DNA of 64,000 nt from Actinopolymorpha rutila. Lineage in GTDB: Bacteria > Actinomycetota > Actinomycetes > Propionibacteriales > Actinopolymorphaceae. Where the stretch lies: contig NZ_JACBZH010000001.1 in assembly GCF_013407855.1 (NCBI RefSeq), forward strand, positions 2,170,001 through 2,234,000. The letters are read 5' to 3'. A model generated the notes under the pieces. The model was given only the letters and a program-made list of their open reading frames with translations, searched no databases and was not told the DNA's origin. The position numbers and the translations under genes were made by a program. Each line of letters starts with the position of its first letter. Within the stretch, counting starts at the first letter, position 1. This document shows, one piece after another, positions 1 to 7,679 of this stretch.

Positions 1-1
1 G

Positions 2-751
2 CTCGCCCGCGAGTACGGCCCGGAGGTTCCCGTACCACCGTCCCAGCCCGCGCCGGGTGAGGAGGCGGAGGGCGAGCCGCGGCCCTACGACCGGGCCGAG
101 CAGACCAAGCGGCTCAAGGCAGCCGAGCGTCAGCTGAACCTGCTGGGGAAGGTCAACCCGCTCGCCCTGGAGGAGTTCGCGGCGATGGAGGAGCGCCACA
201 CGTTCCTGTCCCGCCAGCTGGAGGATCTCCGCGCCACCCGCAAGGACCTGATGGAGATCGTCCGGGAGGTCGACGAGCGGGTCGAGCAGGTGTTCACCGC
301 CGCCTACCGCGACGTGGAGAAGCAGTTCGAGCAGGTGTTCGACCGGCTCTTCCCGGGCGGTGACGGGCGGCTCGTCCTGACCAACCCCGACGACATGCTC
401 ACCACCGGCATCGAGGTCGAGGCCCGCCCGCCGGGCAAGAAGGTCAAGCGCCTCTCGCTGCTGTCCGGTGGCGAACGCTCGCTGGTCGCGGTGGCGTTCC
501 TGGTCGCCTTGTTCAAGGCCCGGCCCAGCCCGTTCTACCTCCTCGACGAGGTGGAGGCGGCGCTGGACGACACCAACCTCGGCCGGCTGCTGGAGATCTA
601 CGAGGAGCTGCGGGAGAACAGCCAGCTGCTCGTCGTCACCCACCAGAAGCGCACGATGGAGGTCGCGGACGCGCTGTACGGCGTGTCGATGCGCGGCGAC
701 GGCGTGTCGGCGGTGATCAGCCAGCGGATCCGCGAGGCGGAGTCCGCCTAG
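2..751 (+). CDS. smc: Chromosome segregation protein SMC, C-terminal part (5' end outside window)
   Basis: This is the 3' end of a chromosome condensation ATPase gene. The frame is open from base 2, so the ATG at 185 is internal and not the start. The visible part carries the end of the coiled-coil arm, then the conserved block containing [13 protein letters not shown], then the C-terminal ATPase half-domain. The ABC signature LLSGGERSL lies near 460-486 and the Walker B segment [13 protein letters not shown] near 532-570. The H-loop region VVTHQK is near 634-651. SMC homodimers with ScpAB organise the nucleoid. In actinobacteria smc is usually followed closely by ftsY; here ftsY begins about 23.5 kb further on. 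Recognition is secure. Confidence 0.96.
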   Translation, partial: LAREYGPEVPVPPSQPAPGEEAEGEPRPYDRAEQTKRLKAAERQLNLLGKVNPLALEEFAAMEERHTFLSRQLEDLRATRKDLMEIVREVDERVEQVFTAAYRDVEKQFEQVFDRLFPGGDGRLVLTNPDDMLTTGIEVEARPPGKKVKRLSLLSGGERSLVAVAFLVALFKARPSPFYLLDEVEAALDDTNLGRLLEIYEELRENSQLLVVTHQKRTMEVADALYGVSMRGDGVSAVISQRIREAESA

Positions 752-779
752 GATCCGCTCGGGACATGCCGGGGCCCGC

Positions 780-809
780 GGTGGGTAAGCGTCCGGAGGA
801 CGCCCCACC
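780..809 (+). terminator. Hairpin after smc
   Basis: GGTGGG (780-785) and CCCACC (804-809) enclose a perfect GCGTCC-GGA-GGACGC stem, with a 3-nt bulge on the left side. It lies between the smc stop and the next start codon at 830. It could end smc transcription or form the 5' leader of the next gene. There is no T-run, as is common in this kind of genome. Confidence 0.45.
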
Positions 810-829
810 ACCGAGAGAGGCGAACCGCG

Positions 830-1900
830 GTGTCCGTACGACGTGTGTGCGCTCTCGTGGTCTGCGTGCTCCTCGCCGCCGGACTGGTGGCCTGCTCCGG
901 CGGAGGTTCGCCGGCCCAGAGCGCCTCGCCGTCCGCGAGCGCCTCGGCGTCCCCGAGCACTTCCATCTCCCCGAGCGCATCCGTGACCGCCTCGGCGAGC
1001 CCGGCTTCCGCGGCCGCGCGTGCCCGGGCTGCTCTGCCGAAACCGGTGACCGTCACCGACGTGAACGGTGCGGTGCGGCTGCGGGCGCCGGCCCGCCGGG
1101 TGGTGGCGCTGGACTGGACGTACGTCGAGGACCTGCTGGCCGTCGGGGTCCGGCCGGTCGGCGTGGCGGACAAGGCCGGCTACGCGGCCTGGGTCGGCGG
1201 CGGTCCCCGGCTGGACCGCACCACCGCCGAGGTCGGGCCGCGCCAGCAGCCTGATCCGACGGTGGTGCGCGCCCTGCGGCCCGACCTCATCCTCGTCGGC
1301 AAGGACGAGACCAACGCGCTTGTGGCGCAGATGCGCCGGATCGCGCCGGTGCTGGTGTTCGACCCGTACCGCCCCGACATGTCCGCCTGGACGGAGATGC
1401 GGACGACGTTCGCCGCGGTGGCCCGGGCGGTCGACCGTACCGACCTGGCCGCCTGGGTGCTGCGCGGGCTGGACGACGCGATCGCGCGGGATCGGTCGAA
1501 GCTGGCCGCCGCGGGTGCGGCGAACCTGCCGGTGGCGCTCGCCCAGGGCTACTCCCTGGAGGGCGTACCGACGATCCGGATGTTCGGGCGGACCTCGCTG
1601 GCCGGGGACCTGCTGGGCAGGCTCGGCCTGCAGAACGCCTGGCGGGGCGAACCGGACCAGTACGGCCTGTCCACCGTCGGCCCCGCGGACCTCGGGCAGG
1701 TGTCCGCGGCGGACTTCCTCTACCTGGCCGACCGCCAGAACGACATCTTCACCGGCGCCATGGCCGACGGGCCGGACTGGCAGGGGCTCGCGTTCGTTGC
1801 CGAGAAGAGGGTGCACCGGCTCGGCGAGAGGACGTGGTTCTTCGGCGGGCCACTGTCAACCCGAGCTTGCGCCGACGCGCTCGCACGCGCCCTGACCTGA
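830..1900 (+). CDS. ABC transporter substrate-binding lipoprotein, siderophore/iron type
   Basis: A 356-aa exported binding protein of the FecB/FepB-like (periplasmic-binding protein type II) family, expected to capture a ferric siderophore or similar chelate. The N-terminus is a lipoprotein signal with Cys22 in the lipobox LVAC. A Ser/Ala/Pro-rich linker (about residues 24-65) follows, then the binding domain. Its first conserved elements are RRVVALDWTYVEDLLAVGV and a later segment ALRPDLILVG. The start is GTG, preceded by a purine-rich GAGAGAGG ribosome site. No permease or ATPase gene lies next to it, so the cognate transporter must be elsewhere or the protein has another role. The exact ligand cannot be told. 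Confidence 0.85.
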   Translation: MSVRRVCALVVCVLLAAGLVACSGGGSPAQSASPSASASASPSTSISPSASVTASASPASAAARARAALPKPVTVTDVNGAVRLRAPARRVVALDWTYVEDLLAVGVRPVGVADKAGYAAWVGGGPRLDRTTAEVGPRQQPDPTVVRALRPDLILVGKDETNALVAQMRRIAPVLVFDPYRPDMSAWTEMRTTFAAVARAVDRTDLAAWVLRGLDDAIARDRSKLAAAGAANLPVALAQGYSLEGVPTIRMFGRTSLAGDLLGRLGLQNAWRGEPDQYGLSTVGPADLGQVSAADFLYLADRQNDIFTGAMADGPDWQGLAFVAEKRVHRLGERTWFFGGPLSTRACADALARALT

Positions 1901-2202
1901 CGTTCCTGACGTTCCTGACCTGGCCAGGCTCGACCTGAGCTGACCTGACCTGACCGGCGGAACTCGTTCGAGGCTTTGGTTCCGTACGGCGACGAACGCG
2001 TGTGCCGACGGTGGTCTGATCCCGGATGCCGGGTTTCCCCTTCTCTGACAGGGATCCGGCGCCCGCACGAGTGGTGCAAGCCGGGCAGACGACCCGATTC
2101 GCCAAGCGGGCAAGGGATCTCGCGAGAATTCCGTCGTACCTCCAGCAGATTTCCGTCGGGCGGAAGCGTTTTCGTCGGACCGGCGGAGGGGACTCTCACA
2201 AT
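1901..2202 (+). other. Intergenic region with short repeats and a potentially structured leader
   Basis: This 302-bp stretch has no convincing gene. Its first 60 bases hold imperfect direct repeats built on GACCTGAC and GTTCCTGAC. Between 2014 and 2090 several complementary segments nest: GTCTG (2014-2018) with CAGAC (2086-2090), GATCCC (2018-2023) with GGGATC (2051-2056), and a small hairpin GCAC-GAGTG-GTGC (2065-2077). This could be an RNA leader of the following small gene. It matches no riboswitch class that I recognise. Confidence 0.35.
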
Positions 2203-2391
2203 GTGATTGCTCTCATCGGCTCGCTGCTGGCGATCACGACGCTCGCGCTGGTGGTCATGGCGCTCGTCGCGGTCTTTGCCCGCACCCCGAGCACACCCAC
2301 GCCCGAAGAGGACACCAACGACTACCAGGACGGTCATCTGCTCCATCCGGACCGCCCCGGCCTGAACGGGCAGTACGAGGACGCGGCCTGA
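2203..2391 (+). CDS. Small single-pass membrane protein of unknown function
   Basis: A 62-aa protein starting at GTG 2203, chosen because GGAGGGG lies about 12 bases upstream and because the frame upstream of it has no such signal. The overlapping ATG at 2201 runs straight into TGA. Residues 2-25 form one hydrophobic helix (IALIGSLLAITTLALVVMAL). A short polar tail rich in Pro, Thr, Asp and Glu follows. I recognise no family. Similar tiny membrane proteins are common in actinobacteria and are often missed by annotation. It reads away from the metalloprotease/BlaI pair, with which it is convergent. Confidence 0.6.
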   Translation: MIALIGSLLAITTLALVVMALVAVFARTPSTPTPEEDTNDYQDGHLLHPDRPGLNGQYEDAA

Positions 2392-2422
2392 CATACCGCG
2401 CCGGCCAGGACAGACCCTGACC

Positions 2423-3355
2423 TCAGGCCAGGTGTTCGACCAACCGCGCGAGCCACGGCACGGCCAGGGTGAGCGTGGGCACCACCACCAGCGCGGCCGC
2501 CGCGAGGTAGGTGGCGGTCGCGAGGGCCCGGTGGGGTTCGCCGGGCTGTGCCAGCCGGCGTACCCGGGCGAGGGTTCCGGTGCCACCGGCGGCCAGCCCG
2601 CCGGCCGGTGCGGCCGGGGTGGACGCCAGCGTCACCAGGGCGCGGGCGACCGGGGGAGCCCCGACCCGGCGCCGGGCGGCGTCGTCGGCGAGCATCTCCA
2701 CCAGCAGGTGTGCGCGTTCGAACGCCGTGCGGCTGCGTACCCAGCGCGGGAACGCCTGCCGCAGCGCGGTGAACGCCTCGAGCACCAGGTCGTGGCGAGC
2801 TCGCAGATGCGCGCGTTCGTGCGCGAGGACAGCGTCCAGCTCCTCGGGGGCGAGCTGGTCCAGTGCGCCGGAGGACACCACGACGCGGGAGCACCGCATC
2901 CCCGGCAGGCAGTATGCGAACGGCCTGCTCTCGGCGAGCACCCGGATGCCGAGTTCCTCACCTTGCAGGCGGGCGGAGTCCGGCCGCGCGGGGTGCAGCC
3001 GCTCGCCGGGTGTTCCCACCAGGTCGACCACCATCCGGTGGCGGCGGCGCCGGGCACGGGTGTGGACCGCGACCAGCAGGCTCGCCCACGCCAGCCGGAC
3101 CGCGACCACGACGGTGAGCAGGGTGACCGCGAGTTGGAGGGTGGTCTGCGCCGCTCCCTGGCCTGGCCGCAGCAGGACGTCGGTGCCCAGGCTCAGGCCG
3201 GCGCCGAGAGCGGCGAGTACGGCGGCCAGCGCCAGCGCCTGCCACAGCACCAGCGCGGCGCGGGGGACCAGTGAAGGCCACGTGGCGCGGCCGAGGAGTT
3301 CGGGCACCGGCCAGGTGAGAAGCAGCGCCAGCGCACCGAGGACGACCGGCGTCAT
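2423..3355 (-). CDS. M56 family (BlaR1-like) membrane metalloprotease
   Basis: A 310-aa integral membrane zinc protease of the M56/BlaR1-MecR1 group. Hydrophobic segments lie near residues 2-22, 32-55 and 75-98, and another at the C-terminus. The zinc site HERAH (motif HExxH) lies in AVLAHERAHLRARHD, and a downstream EMLADD segment supplies the likely third ligand. It has no penicillin-binding sensor domain, so it probably senses something other than a beta-lactam. It follows the BlaI gene with a 2-bp gap on the same strand, the usual regulator/protease pair. In the family the protease inactivates its partner repressor. Which signal it reads here is unknown. Confidence 0.88.
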   Translation of the reverse strand: MTPVVLGALALLLTWPVPELLGRATWPSLVPRAALVLWQALALAAVLAALGAGLSLGTDVLLRPGQGAAQTTLQLAVTLLTVVVAVRLAWASLLVAVHTRARRRRHRMVVDLVGTPGERLHPARPDSARLQGEELGIRVLAESRPFAYCLPGMRCSRVVVSSGALDQLAPEELDAVLAHERAHLRARHDLVLEAFTALRQAFPRWVRSRTAFERAHLLVEMLADDAARRRVGAPPVARALVTLASTPAAPAGGLAAGGTGTLARVRRLAQPGEPHRALATATYLAAAALVVVPTLTLAVPWLARLVEHLA

Positions 3356-3357
3356 GG

Positions 3358-3756
3358 TCAGCTCCGGGGAGTCCGTCGGCGGGGCCGGGCGGCGGTCGCG
3401 TCCACCTCGGCGAGGGCCTCGCGCAGGGCGGCCGCCTCCTCCGGGGACGCCTGGTCGACGAACCGGACGAGAGCGGCGGCCCGGGTCGCCCCGCTGGCCC
3501 CGTCGAGCGCCTCGCGCATCAGGTCGGCGACCAGCTGGTCCTGGCCCGCGGCCGCCTGGTAGCGATAGGCGCGGCCGTCGCGCACCCGGATTACGACACC
3601 CTTCTTCGCCAGCCGGTCCAGGACCGTCATCACCGTGGTGTAGGCCAGGTCACGTTCGACCGCGAGCGCCTCGTGGACCTCGCGCACTGTGACCGGCTCC
3701 GTAGCTGACCAGACGTGTTCCATGACCTCGCGTTCGAGGTTTCCCAACCGCGCCAT
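3358..3756 (-). CDS. BlaI/MecI/CopY-family transcriptional repressor
   Basis: A 132-aa winged-helix repressor. Its N-terminal half has the family pattern LGNLEREVMEHVWS, then the recognition region VREVHEALA and YTTVMTVLDRLAKKGVV. The C-terminal part is the dimerisation helix region. The ATG at 3756 is close to a -10 element TAGAAT (minus strand, 3768-3763), so the transcript is probably leaderless. A 17-bp dyad overlapping that -10 is the likely autoregulatory operator. The same dyad reappears at the cydA promoter. Family members bind such dyads as dimers and are relieved by their M56 protease. Confidence 0.92.
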   Translation of the reverse strand: MARLGNLEREVMEHVWSATEPVTVREVHEALAVERDLAYTTVMTVLDRLAKKGVVIRVRDGRAYRYQAAAGQDQLVADLMREALDGASGATRAAALVRFVDQASPEEAAALREALAEVDATAARPRRRTPRS

Positions 3757-3766
3757 GTCGCGATTC

Positions 3767-3783
3767 TACGACGCTGTGTCGTA
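3767..3783 (-). promoter_or_regulatory. Likely BlaI operator in the blaI promoter
   Basis: TACGACGCTGTGTCGTA is a perfect 6-bp inverted repeat with a 5-bp spacer. It overlaps the putative -10 of the repressor gene and ends 10 bases before its ATG. It differs from the dyad at 5176-5192 by a single base, in the spacer. Confidence 0.7.
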
Positions 3784-3924
3784 CTCGGTCGGTGTCGGTG
3801 GGTGCGGGGTGCTGTGGCTTCGATCACGCGGTAGGCGTTCGGCAGGCTGCCGAACCCGTCATCGGCCCGTCATCGGCCCGTCGTCGGTTTGGCCGCCGCC
3901 GGGCCGGTAGGTATCGTCCCGCCG

Positions 3925-5130
3925 GTGGTGACATCTGCCGCTGAGCCCGGAACCCCCTCGTCCGACCCGGTGAGGCCGTCCTTCGACGGTGACGCCCGGC
4001 ACAATGGCGCGAGGGACGGTGCCGCCTCGGACGCCGTGACCACGGAGAGTGCCGCCACCGAGACCACCGAGACCACCGGGCCCGAGGTCACCGGGCGGGT
4101 GGCGAAGACCCGCGACCCGTTCTTCGACAACGCGAAGTACATCGCCATCGTGCTGGTGGTCGCCGGTCACGCGATGGAGGCGCTGCGTGACGTGCCGTCG
4201 GGCCGGGCGCTCTACCTCTTCCTGTACATGTTCCACATGCCGGTGTTCATCATCGTGTCCGGCTACTTCTCCCGGCGGTTCCCGTACTCGAAGAACAAGG
4301 CCCGCAAGCTCGTCACGCAGTTGCTGGCGCCGTACGTCCTCTTCCAGATCGTGTACATGGCGCTGAGCCGGTTCGTGGGCGGGCATGATGTCAACCCGAC
4401 CTTGCTCGACCCGTACTTCCTGGTGTGGTTCCTGCTCGCGTTGTTCGCCTGGCGGCTGTCGACGCCGGTCTGGCTGCGGATCCGCTGGCCGCTGGCGGTG
4501 GCGGTGCTGATCTCGCTGGCTGCCGGGCTGCAGGAGCTTCCGGGCGTACTGGAAACCGGCCGGATCCTCAGCCTGCTGCCGTTCTTCGTGCTGGGGATGA
4601 TGCTGAAACCGGAGCATTTCGGCTACCTGCGGCGGCGTTGGGTGCGGATCCTGGCCGTACCGGTGCTGGCCGGCGGCCTGGTGGTGGCCTACTGGGCGCA
4701 GACCCGGATGAGCGTGGAGTGGGTCTTCTGGCGGCGCAGCAACGAGTACCTCGGGGTGGACAACCTCACCGGTACGGCCATGCGGGTCGGGATGCTGGTG
4801 AGCGCGACGGTCCTGTCCGCCGCGTTCCTCGCGCTGGTGCCCACGAGGAAGACGTGGTTCACCGCGCTGGGCGCGATCACGCTGTACATCTATCTCCTGC
4901 ACGGCGTGCCGGTGAAGGTGGCCGACTATCTCGGGTGGTACGACCACCCCGCGCTGCACACCAATGTCGGCGTACTGGTCGCCGCGGCGGCCGGCGTGGT
5001 GCTCGCCGGGCTGCTGTCCCTTCCGCCGGTGCGCGCCGCGACCCGGTGGGCGGTCGAGCCGAAGCTGGCCTGGGCGTTCCGTCCCGTCCCCGCGACCTCC
5101 GGCAGGGCCTCGGGTAGGGGCCCCGGGTAG
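3925..5130 (+). CDS. Membrane acyltransferase, fucose 4-O-acetylase type
   Basis: A 401-aa (from GTG 3925) multi-pass membrane protein of the acyltransferase-3/COG3594 type. It would transfer an acyl group, usually acetyl, to a cell-surface sugar. After a disordered N-terminus of about 60 residues comes the family's first helix, FDNAKYIAIVLVVAGHAME, with the conserved His. About ten hydrophobic segments follow, including FHMPVFIIVSGYFSRRF. GTG 3925 is preferred because TATCGT (3912-3917) resembles a -10 for a leaderless transcript. TTG 3889 or GTG 3928 are possible alternatives. Its acceptor is unknown. Just upstream lies a tandem CCCGTCATCGG-type repeat. Confidence 0.8.
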   Translation: MVTSAAEPGTPSSDPVRPSFDGDARHNGARDGAASDAVTTESAATETTETTGPEVTGRVAKTRDPFFDNAKYIAIVLVVAGHAMEALRDVPSGRALYLFLYMFHMPVFIIVSGYFSRRFPYSKNKARKLVTQLLAPYVLFQIVYMALSRFVGGHDVNPTLLDPYFLVWFLLALFAWRLSTPVWLRIRWPLAVAVLISLAAGLQELPGVLETGRILSLLPFFVLGMMLKPEHFGYLRRRWVRILAVPVLAGGLVVAYWAQTRMSVEWVFWRRSNEYLGVDNLTGTAMRVGMLVSATVLSAAFLALVPTRKTWFTALGAITLYIYLLHGVPVKVADYLGWYDHPALHTNVGVLVAAAAGVVLAGLLSLPPVRAATRWAVEPKLAWAFRPVPATSGRASGRGPG

Positions 5131-5175
5131 GGCACGACACTTCGCGCGACCACGCCGGCCCGGTGTGAGCAAGGT

Positions 5176-5207
5176 TACGACGCTCTGTCGTACTACAAGA
5201 AGTAGTA
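5176..5207 (+). promoter_or_regulatory. Two overlapping BlaI-type dyads at the cydA promoter
   Basis: Dyad 1 is TACGACGCTCTGTCGTA (5176-5192), nearly identical to the blaI promoter dyad. Dyad 2 is TACTACAAGAAGTAGTA (5191-5207), another perfect 6-5-6 repeat that shares 2 bases with dyad 1. The last bases of dyad 2 plus T5208 give TAGTAT, a good -10 for a leaderless ATG at 5215. A bound dimer would cover the promoter. Confidence 0.72.
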
Positions 5208-5214
5208 TTCAGGC

Positions 5215-6675
5215 ATGGGTGCAGTCGACCTCGCGCGGTGGCAGTTCGGCATCACCACCGTCTACCACTTCCTCTTCGTTCCGCTGTCGATCGGGCTGTC
5301 GGCGATCGTGGCCGGCCTGCAGACGGCGTGGTTCGTCACGAGAGCGCGGCGCTACCTCACGTTGACGAAGTTCTTCGGCAAGATCTTCATCATCAACTTC
5401 GCGGTCGGCATCGTGACCGGGCTGATCCAGGAGTTCCAGTTCGGGATGAACTGGAGTGCCTACTCGCGGTTCGTCGGCGACATCTTCGGCGTACCGCTGG
5501 CCATCGAGGGACTGCTCGCCTTCTTCCTGGAGTCGACGTTCCTCGGCCTGTGGGTGTTCGGCTGGGACCGGCTGCCGCGGGTGGTGCATCTCGGCTGCAT
5601 CTGGCTGGTCGCCATCGGCACCCAGATCTCGGCGTACGTCATCCTGAGCGTCAACGCCTGGATGCAGCATCCCGTCGGCTACCGGATCGACCCGGCGACC
5701 GGACGGGCAGAGCTCACCGACTTCACCGCCCTGCTGACGAACCCGGTCGCGATCGAGGCCGGTCTGCACACCGCGGCCGCGTGCCTGCTCACCGGCGGCG
5801 CACTGGTCGCCGGTGTGGCGTTCTGGCACCTGGCCCGCTCGCACGCGACCGAGGCCGCCAGGGTGGCGTTTCGCACCGCGGCCAAGGTGGGGTCGGGCGT
5901 GGTGGTCGTCGCGGCCCTGGGCGTGGTCGTCACCGGCGACCTGATGATGAAGCTGATGACCCAGCTGCAGCCGATGAAGGTGGCCGCGGCCGAGGGGCTG
6001 TTCGACACCGAGCAGCCCGCGGGGTTCTCGCTGCTGACCCTGGGAACGGCGGACGGGCGGCGGGAGCTGTGGAGCTTCCGGTTTCCCGATCTGCTGTCGT
6101 TCCTGGCCACCGGTAGCTTCACCGGCAAGGTGGAGGGCGTCAACCAGCTGCAGGAGAAGGCGGTCGCGGCGTTCGGGCCCGGCGACTACGTGCCGAACGT
6201 GCCGGTGACCTACTGGAGCTTCCGGCTGATGATCGGCTTCGGTCTGCTCGCGGCGTTTCTCGCCCTGGTCGGGCTGCTGGTGCTGCGCAAGCCGGGGTTG
6301 CTCGCCAACCGCTGGGTGCCCCGGGTCGCGCTGACAGTGCCGTTCCTGCCGCTGCTGGCCAACAGCTTCGGCTGGCTGTTCACCGAGGGCGGCCGTCAAC
6401 CGTGGCTTGCGTACGGGCTGTTCCAGACCGCGGACGGGGCCTCGCCGGGAACCGCCGCCTGGCAGGTGGCAGTGTCGCTGGCCGCCTTCACCGTCGTGTA
6501 CGGCGTGCTCGCGGTGGTGGAACTCGGCCTGTTGCGCCGGGTCGCCCGGCAGGTGCCCGACCTGCCGCCCGACGACGGTGACGACGCGGAGCCCGCACCG
6601 CCCGGACGTGACCCCGGCGACCGGGCCGACCGGGACGCCGACGGGGCAGACCGCCCGATCACCTTCGCCTACTGA
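5215..6675 (+). CDS. cydA: Cytochrome bd oxidase subunit I
   Basis: A 486-aa haem-bearing subunit of the cytochrome bd quinol oxidase, which reduces oxygen with high affinity in the cytoplasmic membrane. The N-terminus RWQFGITTVYHFLFVPLSIG contains the conserved His ligand. EGLLAFFLESTFLGLW carries the conserved glutamates, and GRQPW near residue 396 (bases 6400-6414) is the family signature. The Q-loop region is short, as in most Gram-positive versions. Hydrophobic segments run through residue 440, and a charged tail follows. First gene of cydABDC; cydB begins 17 bases after its stop. No clear ribosome site precedes the ATG, in keeping with a leaderless message starting beside the dyads. Confidence 0.97.
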   Translation: MGAVDLARWQFGITTVYHFLFVPLSIGLSAIVAGLQTAWFVTRARRYLTLTKFFGKIFIINFAVGIVTGLIQEFQFGMNWSAYSRFVGDIFGVPLAIEGLLAFFLESTFLGLWVFGWDRLPRVVHLGCIWLVAIGTQISAYVILSVNAWMQHPVGYRIDPATGRAELTDFTALLTNPVAIEAGLHTAAACLLTGGALVAGVAFWHLARSHATEAARVAFRTAAKVGSGVVVVAALGVVVTGDLMMKLMTQLQPMKVAAAEGLFDTEQPAGFSLLTLGTADGRRELWSFRFPDLLSFLATGSFTGKVEGVNQLQEKAVAAFGPGDYVPNVPVTYWSFRLMIGFGLLAAFLALVGLLVLRKPGLLANRWVPRVALTVPFLPLLANSFGWLFTEGGRQPWLAYGLFQTADGASPGTAAWQVAVSLAAFTVVYGVLAVVELGLLRRVARQVPDLPPDDGDDAEPAPPGRDPGDRADRDADGADRPITFAY

Positions 6676-6692
6676 CGAAAGGGAGAGCAACG

Positions 6693-7679
6693 ATGGACCT
6701 GCCGACGCTGTGGTTCGGGTTGATCGTCTTCTTCTGGACGCTCTACTTCGTCCTGGAGGGCTTCGACTTCGGAGTCGGTGTGCTCGCCCGCGTGCTCGGC
6801 CGCGACGATGCCGAGCGCAGCAGGCTGCTGTCCACCATCGCGCCGGTCTGGGACGGCAACGAGGTGTGGCTGGTGGTGGCCGGCGGCGCGATGTTCGCGG
6901 CGTTCCCGGGGTGGTACGCGACCCTGACGAGCGTCTACTACCTCCCGCTGGTGGCGATCCTGGTCGCGCTGATCCTGCGTGGTGTCGCGCTGGAGTTTCG
7001 CGGCAAGCACGACGGCGACCGGTGGCGCCGCCGGTGCGACCTGGGTGTCGCGGTCGGCTCGGCCCTGCCGCCGTTGGCGTGGGGCGTCGCGCTGGCCGGC
7101 GCGGCCCGCGGCCTGCCACTGGACGGGCGCGGCGTACTCGTCGGCGGCTTCGGCGCGCTGCTGCATCCGTACGCCCTGCTGGGTGGGTGCGCGTTGCTCG
7201 CGCTGTGCCTGCTGCATGGTGCGGCGTTCCTGCGGCTGCGTACGACCGGCGAACTGCGTGCCCGTGCGAGCCGGGCGCTCGCGGTGGCGAGTGTTCCGGC
7301 CGTACTGCTCGGCGGCGGATTCTGGCTGTGGACCGCGCTGCGAGCGAGTCCCGCCGGCGGGCTGTCCGGGTGGGTCGACCTGGTTGGCGCGGTGGCGGGT
7401 CTGGGCGTGGTTGCCGGGGTCCTGTTGCGCCACGACGGCTGGGCGTTCGCCGGCACCACGGCAGCGGTCGGTGCCACGGTGGTGGCGGTCTTCTGCTCGG
7501 CGTTCCCGACGCTGATGCCGTCCACCCTCGGCCGGGCGCACGACCTGACGGTGCTCACCGAGGCCTCACCGGCGTACGGGCTACGCATCCTCACCATCGC
7601 CGGGCTGGTGATCCTGCCGGCCGTACTCGCCTACCAGGGTTGGTCGTACTGGGTCTTCCGCAAGCGGGTGGCCGGATGA
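6693..7679 (+). CDS. cydB: Cytochrome bd oxidase subunit II
   Basis: A 328-aa multi-pass membrane subunit partnering CydA in the bd oxidase. The N-terminus has the family hallmark LWFGLIVFFWTLYFVLEGFDFGVG. The motif VWDGNEVWLVVAGGAMFAAFP follows near residues 51-71, and helices continue to the C-terminal WSYWVFRKRV. An AAAGGGAGAG ribosome site precedes the ATG by 6-8 bases. Its stop overlaps the cydD start (ATGA), indicating coupled translation. The length is typical of the family. Confidence 0.97.
   Translation: MDLPTLWFGLIVFFWTLYFVLEGFDFGVGVLARVLGRDDAERSRLLSTIAPVWDGNEVWLVVAGGAMFAAFPGWYATLTSVYYLPLVAILVALILRGVALEFRGKHDGDRWRRRCDLGVAVGSALPPLAWGVALAGAARGLPLDGRGVLVGGFGALLHPYALLGGCALLALCLLHGAAFLRLRTTGELRARASRALAVASVPAVLLGGGFWLWTALRASPAGGLSGWVDLVGAVAGLGVVAGVLLRHDGWAFAGTTAAVGATVVAVFCSAFPTLMPSTLGRAHDLTVLTEASPAYGLRILTIAGLVILPAVLAYQGWSYWVFRKRVAG

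Noticed and set aside
5131..5214. Rex-binding site before cydA
   Set aside because: No TGTGAA-N6-TTCACA pattern is visible; the dyads found fit a BlaI-type protein better.
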